Shown here piece by piece: positions 58,375-64,000 of a stretch of 64,000 nt of DNA. Each line of letters opens with the position of its first letter. The first letter of the stretch is position 1. The notes beneath the pieces were generated by a model. That model saw nothing but the letters and a program-made list of their open reading frames with translations, was not told where the DNA came from and ran no database searches. A program made the translations under genes and the position numbers. The DNA comes from Devosia riboflavina. GTDB taxonomy: Bacteria > Pseudomonadota > Alphaproteobacteria > Rhizobiales > Devosiaceae. Location: positions 62,001 through 126,000 of the forward strand of contig NZ_JQGC01000009.1 in the NCBI RefSeq assembly GCF_000743575.1, given 5' to 3'.

Positions 58375-61300
58375 CTAGACCGGCTGGCTGCCGAGCACGG
58401 CGAGGAGGCGCGGGTTGATCTTGCCGCTTTCGGTCATGCCGGTGCCACGCTCGAAAGTGCGGATGGCTTCGGCTGTCTTGGGGCCGGCGACGCCGTCGGG
58501 GGTGCCGACATTGAAGCCGAGACGATTGAGTGCCTGCTGCACGCGGGAAACGACTTCCTTGTTGGAGATCGCCTCGCCGGGATCGAAATCGGCCGCCCAG
58601 GTGCCGATGGGGGCGAAATTGACGTCGAGGGCGATGGGCTCGCTGGCCCAGGTCTCGACTTCGCCACCAATGCGGCTGACGGCATCGGCCGTGAGGGACT
58701 TGGCGATATCGTCGCGGGCCTTGCCGGCATCGGCATCGCCTGCCTTGGCGGCGAGCGAGAACCACTTGTAGGACTGCTCAAAATCCTGTTCGACACCGAG
58801 GCCGCGGGCATAGAGCATGCCCAGGTTGAACTGGCTATCGACCATACCGAGGGTGGCGGCCTGGGTGAACCACTGGGCCGCTTCCTCGAACTGCTGCTCG
58901 CCCAACTGGCCGCTGGCATAGAGCGCGGCAAGATTGTGCATGGCCATGCGATTGCCGGCTTCAGCGGCGCGCTGATACCAGAGGCGGGCCATTTCGAGGT
59001 CTTTTTCGACGCCCGTGCCGGCTTCGTAGAGATTGCCGAGGCGGTATTGCGCGGGAACAAAGCCCTGGGCGGCCGAGCGCTCATACCACTTGGCGGCTTC
59101 TTCGGGGCTGGCTTCGATGGCTCGGCCTTCGGTGTAGATGGCGGCGATTTCGAACTGGGCCTTGGCGTCGCCATCGGCGGCGGCCTGGCGCAGCGGCTCG
59201 GGGCCGAGGGCTTCGGGCGGCAGTTCGAACTGTTCGGGGGCGACGGAGGCGGCGATGGAGCCCGTCGGCGGGGTCGCGTCGTCGGTGATGGTTTCGACGG
59301 GTGCGTTGGCACCGCCGCTCGTGTCCTGGGCCAGGAGGGTCGGCGGCATCGGCGTTTCGGTGGCACGGGTAAAGCTCATCCGCTCGCCAGGATTGATCGA
59401 GCCGACGGCCGTTGCGTCGACCATGTCGATGACGCGGGGCGCGACGAGTTCGGAGACTTCGGCGGCAGGGGTTGGATCGACCGGGCTCGTCGTCGGGGTG
59501 GTTTCCGTCGACGTAGCGGCGGCGGGCTGGGGCGCCGGCGCCGAACGCATGCGCTGCATGACGAGATTGAGCGTCAGCATGGAGACGGCGACGACTGCGG
59601 CGGCGAGCAGCAGCGTGCGGCGGTTGCGCATGAGGAAGTTGGGACGCGCTTCTTCGGCTTCGTCGCTCGGGGCGACGGCGACGGGCGCCTCGGGCACCGG
59701 CTTGCGCGGCCGGCGCTTTTCGGTCTTGGGCTCGGGCGCTGGGGCGGGCGCGGCTTCTTCCGGGGCAGCCTTGGGCTGGGGACGGACGCGCGCCAGGGCG
59801 CGGCCGATCAGCGAATTGCCGCTCGTGGGTTCGGTGACCTGCTCCTGCCGGGCGCGCTGGGCGCGGCGGGCGGCGGCGACGAAGGTGCTGGTATTGGAGA
59901 CCGGGGCTTCGACGGCCGGGGCCGATGTTTCGGCGCGCGGGGGGGCCGTGAAACCATCGCGATCGAACTGGGCGAAGCTCGACTGCGGGCGCGGCGGGCG
60001 CTCGACCTTTTCAGGATCGAAGGCGGGCTGCGCGTCGGTACGTGCTGGGGCGGGCGCGGCGGGCCGCGGGGCGGCAGCCTGCGGCTGCGCCGACGCGACA
60101 GCCGGCGGCTGCGCTGAGGAGCGCGGCTGGGGCACGTCGGCGAAGCCGCGATCGACCAGCGGCGCTTCGTCGGCCGGATTGGACGGCATGGTATCGGCGC
60201 GCTTCTTGCCGTTGAGGCTCGACAGGATGGAATCGAGGCGCGCGGTGCTCGGTTCTTCGACGGCAGCGTCGAATTCGGACGCGCGGCTCTGCGGCTTTGC
60301 GGGCCGCGGCGCCGGTGCGGGCGGCTCGGCACGGGTCGGGGCGGCGGCCGGAGCCGAGGTGGAGGTGCGCGAGGCGAGTGCGGCTTCGAGGCGGGCCAGG
60401 CGCTCGGCGGTGTCCTTGCCGGCGGTGTTGAAGACGGCGGTCATGCGCTTTTCGAGCGCATCAAAACCTTCGGGATTGAGGACGGGAACCGGGGCACCGG
60501 ATCTGGCGAAGGCGGCGGAGGTCTTTTCGGCGACGAGGCTGGCGATGGTTTCGGCGTCGGCGCCCGCACCCTTGCTGACCGAGCGCACGAGGCTCGAAAT
60601 CCGGTCCTCGATGGTCTTCAGGCTTTCCGGGCCGAACATGGCGACAGGGGCCGGAGCCTTGCGGCTCATGGCGTCGCTGGTGCGTTCGGCAACGAGGGTC
60701 GCGAGGGACTCGAAATCGGGCTTGTCGCCGGCATCGTGATAGAGCCGGGCGAGGCCATCGAGCTGGGCGCCGGCTTCATCCATGCGCGTCATCAGGCGCT
60801 TGAGCTGGCCTTCGACGGCGGAGGTATCGACCGGGGCGACCTTGCTCGAAAGGGCTTCAAGCTGGCTTTCGAGGCGCGTGAAACGGGGCTCCATGCTCTT
60901 GAGCACGGATTGCTGCAGGGCAGCGATATCATCCTTGAGCGCCAGGACGTCGTCGCTGCTGCCATCGACGGATTGGAGGCGCTGGGCCAGGGTCTCGACG
61001 CGGGAGGCGAGGAGTTCGGGATTGGCAGCGCTGTCGCGCAGGGCCTGGGTGACCTCGGCCATTTCGCTCGTCAGGCGTTCGAAATCGCCACCGGAAATGC
61101 TCATATTGCGCTCGATGGCATCGATGCGATCGTAGACGCTGCGCACATTGGCTTCGATGGAGGCCATGGCCGGCTCGAAATTGCCCTTGGGGGCAAATTC
61201 GGCGCGCTCCTCGCGGATGATCTCGCGCTCCATCTGCTGGGCCTGGAGTTCGGCGAGCTTGGCGACGGTGGCCGAGACGTCGTCGAGACGCGAATTGACG

Positions 61301-61914
61301 GCGGAAAGATCGACCTTGGGCGCGCGTTCCATCATGGAGGCCAGGGCGCCGATCTGGGTTTCCAGGCGCTTGACCTGGCCGGTCTCGCCGACGGCGCCGG
61401 CGAGGAGCTCGACGACCTGGGTCAGTTGTTCGACCTGGGAGGCGACTTCGAGGACGTCGGACGAGCTATGGCGAGCTGTGCGGAGCTGGCCTTCCAGGCG
61501 CCCGAGGCGATCGCCCATGCCGGAAACGAGGCTCGAGAGCTCGCGGAATTCGGGCATGTCAGAGGGGCGGCGGTCGATGGCCGAAATGGTCTGCGCGCCC
61601 TGGCGGCTGCGGATTTCGGCAATGGCGGCATTGAGGTCGTCGGCCTCGTCCTCATGCGGGGTGAAGCGATCGACGGCGCGCTTGACGCTGCGCAGGGCCT
61701 CCGAGCGGCGGCGGCTTGCCGGATCGGGTGCGCTGACCTGATCGCGCAGGTGCCGGACGCGGTTGGAGACCCCTGCCCCATCCGATACGGCGCCGAAGCG
61801 ACTTTCCACCTGATCGAGCAAAGCGACCAATTCGCCGCGCAGGGCCTGCCAATCCCCGGCGCCGGGGTCGAAAGCGGTATCGGCGTAGTCCGATTGCGGA
61901 TAAGCGCGGGCCAT
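58375..61914 (-). CDS. podJ: PodJ-like polar organelle development protein
   Basis: The 1179-residue protein has the PodJ order. A long cytoplasmic coiled-coil part fills residues 1-520, then a Pro/Ala-rich linker to about 750, and one membrane helix (RRTLLLAAAVVAVSMLTLNL) near 757-778. The periplasmic part has four to five Sel1-type repeats (for example QYRLGNLYEAGTGVEKDLEM) and a C-terminal peptidoglycan-binding domain (VVSRVQQALNRLGFNVGTPD). PodJ organises a cell pole and, in Caulobacter, recruits CpaE for pilus assembly. A CtrA-like box precedes it. Confidence 0.85.
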   Translation of the reverse strand: MARAYPQSDYADTAFDPGAGDWQALRGELVALLDQVESRFGAVSDGAGVSNRVRHLRDQVSAPDPASRRRSEALRSVKRAVDRFTPHEDEADDLNAAIAEIRSRQGAQTISAIDRRPSDMPEFRELSSLVSGMGDRLGRLEGQLRTARHSSSDVLEVASQVEQLTQVVELLAGAVGETGQVKRLETQIGALASMMERAPKVDLSAVNSRLDDVSATVAKLAELQAQQMEREIIREERAEFAPKGNFEPAMASIEANVRSVYDRIDAIERNMSISGGDFERLTSEMAEVTQALRDSAANPELLASRVETLAQRLQSVDGSSDDVLALKDDIAALQQSVLKSMEPRFTRLESQLEALSSKVAPVDTSAVEGQLKRLMTRMDEAGAQLDGLARLYHDAGDKPDFESLATLVAERTSDAMSRKAPAPVAMFGPESLKTIEDRISSLVRSVSKGAGADAETIASLVAEKTSAAFARSGAPVPVLNPEGFDALEKRMTAVFNTAGKDTAERLARLEAALASRTSTSAPAAAPTRAEPPAPAPRPAKPQSRASEFDAAVEEPSTARLDSILSSLNGKKRADTMPSNPADEAPLVDRGFADVPQPRSSAQPPAVASAQPQAAAPRPAAPAPARTDAQPAFDPEKVERPPRPQSSFAQFDRDGFTAPPRAETSAPAVEAPVSNTSTFVAAARRAQRARQEQVTEPTSGNSLIGRALARVRPQPKAAPEEAAPAPAPEPKTEKRRPRKPVPEAPVAVAPSDEAEEARPNFLMRNRRTLLLAAAVVAVSMLTLNLVMQRMRSAPAPQPAAATSTETTPTTSPVDPTPAAEVSELVAPRVIDMVDATAVGSINPGERMSFTRATETPMPPTLLAQDTSGGANAPVETITDDATPPTGSIAASVAPEQFELPPEALGPEPLRQAAADGDAKAQFEIAAIYTEGRAIEASPEEAAKWYERSAAQGFVPAQYRLGNLYEAGTGVEKDLEMARLWYQRAAEAGNRMAMHNLAALYASGQLGEQQFEEAAQWFTQAATLGMVDSQFNLGMLYARGLGVEQDFEQSYKWFSLAAKAGDADAGKARDDIAKSLTADAVSRIGGEVETWASEPIALDVNFAPIGTWAADFDPGEAISNKEVVSRVQQALNRLGFNVGTPDGVAGPKTAEAIRTFERGTGMTESGKINPRLLAVLGSQPV

Positions 61915-61992
61915 GGTCAGTCCCTGTCAAAGCGAACGCGTGCCAAGCCGAAGCAGCACGAAGGTCTAACGGTCACTTTTGGGAAAACATGG

Positions 61993-62007
61993 TAAAGAAG
62001 CCGTTAA
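61993..62007 (-). promoter_or_regulatory. Near-consensus CtrA box upstream of podJ
   Basis: On the minus strand TTAA-CGGCTTC-TTTA matches TTAA-N7-TTAA with one change, about 80 bases before the podJ start. CtrA control of cell-cycle and polarity genes is established in Caulobacter; here it is inferred from the sequence alone. Confidence 0.35.
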
Positions 62008-62089
62008 GGATTGCTGCAATATGCAAATGCCTCGGGCGGAAAAGGATGGTTTTCTGGTTCCGCCCCCTGATTTGGAGTAGTTTAGGCCC

Positions 62090-62761
62090 ATGACTCGTCG
62101 CCGCATCATCATCGTGGATGACCATCCCCTGTTCCGGGCGGCGCTGCGCCAGACCCTGGCCGGAGGCGACGCTACTGTCAGCGTGGAAGAAGCGGGCGAC
62201 CTCGCCAATCTCAGCAAATCACTCGATGCGGATCGCGATTGCGATCTGGTGCTGCTCGATCTCAACATGCCGGGCGTGCGCGGATTTTCGGGCCTCCTCT
62301 TGGTGCGGGCGCAATATCCGGAAATTCCGGTGATGATCATTTCGGCCGTGGAAGACGCGACCGTGGTGCGGCGCGCCTTTGAGCTCGGGGCTTCGGGGTA
62401 TCTCCATAAATCCGAGGGGCCGACGGAAATCCGGCGCGCCATCGAGACGGTACTGGCCGGCGAAGTGTTCGTGCCCAAGGGGACAACGATCACTGGGGAC
62501 GACGAGCAATCGGCTTTGATGAAGCGGCTGGCGACGCTGACGCCGCAGCAGGTGCGCGTGTTGATGATGCTCAGCGATGGGCTGATGAACAAGCAGATCG
62601 CCTATGAGCTTTCGATTTCGGAAGCGACGGTGAAGGCGCATGTTTCTGCCATTCTGCAGAAGCTCGATGTCGATAGCCGCACTCAGGCAGTGATTGCTGC
62701 GGCGCGGATCGAAGAAGGCCAGTTCGAGGCGCTGTTTGCGACCGGGGCGGAAAAAGCTTAG
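62090..62761 (+). CDS. NarL/FixJ-family response regulator
   Basis: The 223-residue protein has a receiver domain with D10-D11, phosphoacceptor D57 in VLLDLNMPG, S85 and K107 in YLHKSEG. A LuxR-type helix-turn-helix follows near residues 149-200 (LTPQQVRVLMMLSDGLMNKQ, SEATVKAHVSAILQKL). No histidine kinase is adjacent, so its partner is unknown. It is divergent from podJ and shares a 175-bp control region with it. Confidence 0.9.
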   Translation: MTRRRIIIVDDHPLFRAALRQTLAGGDATVSVEEAGDLANLSKSLDADRDCDLVLLDLNMPGVRGFSGLLLVRAQYPEIPVMIISAVEDATVVRRAFELGASGYLHKSEGPTEIRRAIETVLAGEVFVPKGTTITGDDEQSALMKRLATLTPQQVRVLMMLSDGLMNKQIAYELSISEATVKAHVSAILQKLDVDSRTQAVIAAARIEEGQFEALFATGAEKA

Positions 62762-62792
62762 ACACGTCCTCGACATAGAGAAGGACGAGGCG

Positions 62793-63191
62793 ATGAAGCC
62801 CAAGATCAACATCATCACCATCGGCGTCGACGAACTCGAACGCGCCTTTGTGTTCTATCGCGCGCTGTTCGATATCGAGGATGACAAGATCGGTGCGGGC
62901 GAGGATCACGTCGCGTTCTTTTTCGACGAGGATTTTTCCTTCGTGCTTTTTCCGCGTGAGCAGATTGCGCAGACGGCGGGAAAGCCTGAGGCGCTGGAGG
63001 GGACGCCGGGGTTTGTGCTGAGCCATCAGGCGGAAAATGCCGATGAGGTCGACGCGATTCTCGAGCGCGTGCTGATCGGCGGCGGCTCGATCATTGCCGC
63101 GGGGACCGAAACGGAATGGGGCTATTCGGCCTATTTCGAGGATACCGAGGGCAATGTCTGGGAACTGATGGCTTCGCCGGCGGCGAACTGA
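62793..63191 (+). CDS. VOC-family (glyoxalase-like) protein
   Basis: The 132-residue protein (MKPKINIITIGVDELERAFV) has one pair of VOC modules with FYRALFDIEDDKIGAGEDHV and the terminal YFEDTEGNVWELMASP. It resembles bleomycin-resistance/glyoxalase proteins without assigned substrate. AAGGACGAGG precedes the ATG at 62793. It lies 31 bases after the response regulator on the same strand. Confidence 0.82.
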   Translation: MKPKINIITIGVDELERAFVFYRALFDIEDDKIGAGEDHVAFFFDEDFSFVLFPREQIAQTAGKPEALEGTPGFVLSHQAENADEVDAILERVLIGGGSIIAAGTETEWGYSAYFEDTEGNVWELMASPAAN

Positions 63192-63510
63192 GGTCGGAGC
63201 CTCTTTGGGGCATCGCACCCCCACCCTTGATCCCTCCCCACAAGGGGGAGGGAGACGAAGGAACTGTGAAATCTCCGCCAGCGCCTCCCTCCCCTTGATG
63301 GGGAGGGAATGAGGGTGGGGTGGCGGGAGCCACAGAGCCCTCGTTGTGAGGGGCCGGCGCTGAAGCATGTCGGCGCGCTGCCCTCCCCCACGAAAATTCC
63401 AATCATTCGATACAATTTTGTCCTGTTTTTCTGGAACCTTGACCACTTGTTGACGGTCTAGTCGTTAGCCTCTGGCGCAAACAGCCAACCGTAAAACGGG
63501 ACCCAGGGTC
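63192..63510. other. Gap with a palindromic repeat, no gene
   Basis: The 319-bp gap holds an inverted repeat (63216-63322) with arms containing CCCTTGATCCCTCCCC and GGGGAGGGAATGAGGG, of the same class as 47735-47862. The rest (63323-63510) should hold the promoter of the exporter gene. TTGACGGTCTAGTCGTTAGC near 63452 is a possible -35 region. Confidence 0.5.
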
Positions 63511-64000
63511 TTGCAGATCTATCTGCCGATCGCCGAGCTTTCCGTGAACCTCTTCTTTCTCGTGGGGATCGGAGGGGCGGTCGGCTTTTTGTCGGGTCTG
63601 TTCGGCGTGGGTGGCGGGTTCCTGCTTACCCCGCTTCTGATCTTTTCGGGCGTGCCGGCGCCGGTGGCTGTCGCCTCGGTGACGGGACAGGTCGTGGCAG
63701 CATCGACCTCGGGCGCGCTCAGTCATTATAGGCGTGGCGGCATCGACCTGCATCTCGCCATGTATCTCATTCTTTCGGGCATTTTGGGTGCCTTTGGCGG
63801 GGTCGCGACCTTCTCCGTGCTACGCGCGGCGGGCCAGCTCGACCTCGTGATTGCCGTGGGCTTTGTGGTTCTGCTCGGTTTCGTCGGCATCCTGATGCTG
63901 CAGGAAGCGGTGCGGGCGCTGCTGAAAAGCCGGCAGGGCGTGGTGGTGCGCGAGCGCCTGCCCAATCAGCATAGCTGGATCCATGGCCTGCCCTGGCGCG
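63511..64000 (+). CDS. TauE/SafE (TSUP) sulfite/anion exporter, partial
   Basis: The gene is cut by the window end, leaving about 163 residues. The TTG start gives MQIYLPIAELSVNLFFLVGI, the usual opening of this TSUP subgroup. GGAVGFLSGLFGVGGGFLLT is the first TSUP repeat, and VASVTGQVVAASTSGALSHY and RRGGIDLHLAMYLILSG follow. TSUP proteins export sulfite or organosulfur anions. The true length is not visible. Confidence 0.85.
   Translation, partial: MQIYLPIAELSVNLFFLVGIGGAVGFLSGLFGVGGGFLLTPLLIFSGVPAPVAVASVTGQVVAASTSGALSHYRRGGIDLHLAMYLILSGILGAFGGVATFSVLRAAGQLDLVIAVGFVVLLGFVGILMLQEAVRALLKSRQGVVVRERLPNQHSWIHGLPWR

Noticed and set aside
58936..60739. Two long plus-strand frames opposite podJ (393 and 533 residues)
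   Set aside because: High-GC shadow frames of the PodJ linker. Composition is Ala/Gly/Arg/Ser low complexity and no start signals are seen.

Overview
The window reads as a GC-rich alphaproteobacterial chromosome, most likely Hyphomicrobiales and Devosia-like (Devosiaceae). The support is gene content and order: infA-maf-yacG followed by tRNA-Phe, a complete tad/cpa pilus locus with stand-alone TadE-type proteins, a PodJ-like polarity protein, a DUF6384 gene cluster, and intergenic palindromes of the rhizobial type. The genus is an inference; no 16S gene is present.

Layout. (1) 1-1404: infA, maf, yacG and tRNA-Phe(GAA). (2) 1387-19437: an integrated element of 18,028 bp flanked by a 23-bp direct repeat of the tRNA-Phe 3' end. 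It carries a tyrosine integrase, two AlpA/excisionase-like proteins, a self-regulating Xre-type repressor with two palindromic operators, a GIY-YIG protein, three tail genes (tape measure, tail assembly chaperone, DUF4815 protein), a DUF4145 protein, a leftward operon with a prohead-protease-like protein, a MerR-like protein and an HEGGH metalloprotease-like protein, and a RepA-like ATPase next to an iteron-like repeat region. No terminase, portal or major capsid gene is recognisable, so it is either a decayed prophage or a satellite. (3) 19485-27031: housekeeping genes sthA, pheA, a membrane-anchored cytochrome c, a GhrA-like reductase, a YqaA/DedA protein, a MarR-GNAT fusion and an M17 aminopeptidase. 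(4) 27179-38401: the tad/cpa pilus locus (TadD, TadC, TadB, TadA, CpaE, CpaC, CpaB, CpaA, two Flp pilins, a stand-alone CpaC-like N-domain protein and two TadE-like pseudopilins). (5) 38472-40110: a HAD phosphatase, a repeat-rich gap and a glyoxalase-family gene. (6) 40174-53178: one long leftward operon for nucleoside uptake and salvage. A BMP-family ABC importer brings nucleosides in; Cdd, PunA and DeoA release bases and (deoxy)ribose-1-phosphate; DeoB and DeoC make acetaldehyde and glyceraldehyde-3-phosphate; an ALDH16-type dehydrogenase can oxidise the acetaldehyde; Upp recovers uracil. (7) 53341-64000: a small membrane protein, a CoxG-like protein, a three-gene envelope module (TelA-like helical protein, DUF6384 protein, glycine-tailed coiled-coil protein), podJ, a LuxR-type response regulator, a VOC protein and the start of a TauE/SafE exporter.

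Most unusual signals. In the integrated element, two leftward structural operons share a conserved sequence about 230-250 bp upstream of their first genes, and several intrinsic terminators follow it, which suggests antitermination. Integration replaces the last residues of the integrase. Matching GTGGGAC repeats lie on both att arms. A tRNA-like fold and an iteron-like array are also present. On the chromosome, the TelA-like/DUF6384/coiled-coil module is the best candidate for an uncharacterised conserved system. All functional statements rest on reading the sequence and on family knowledge; no searches were run.
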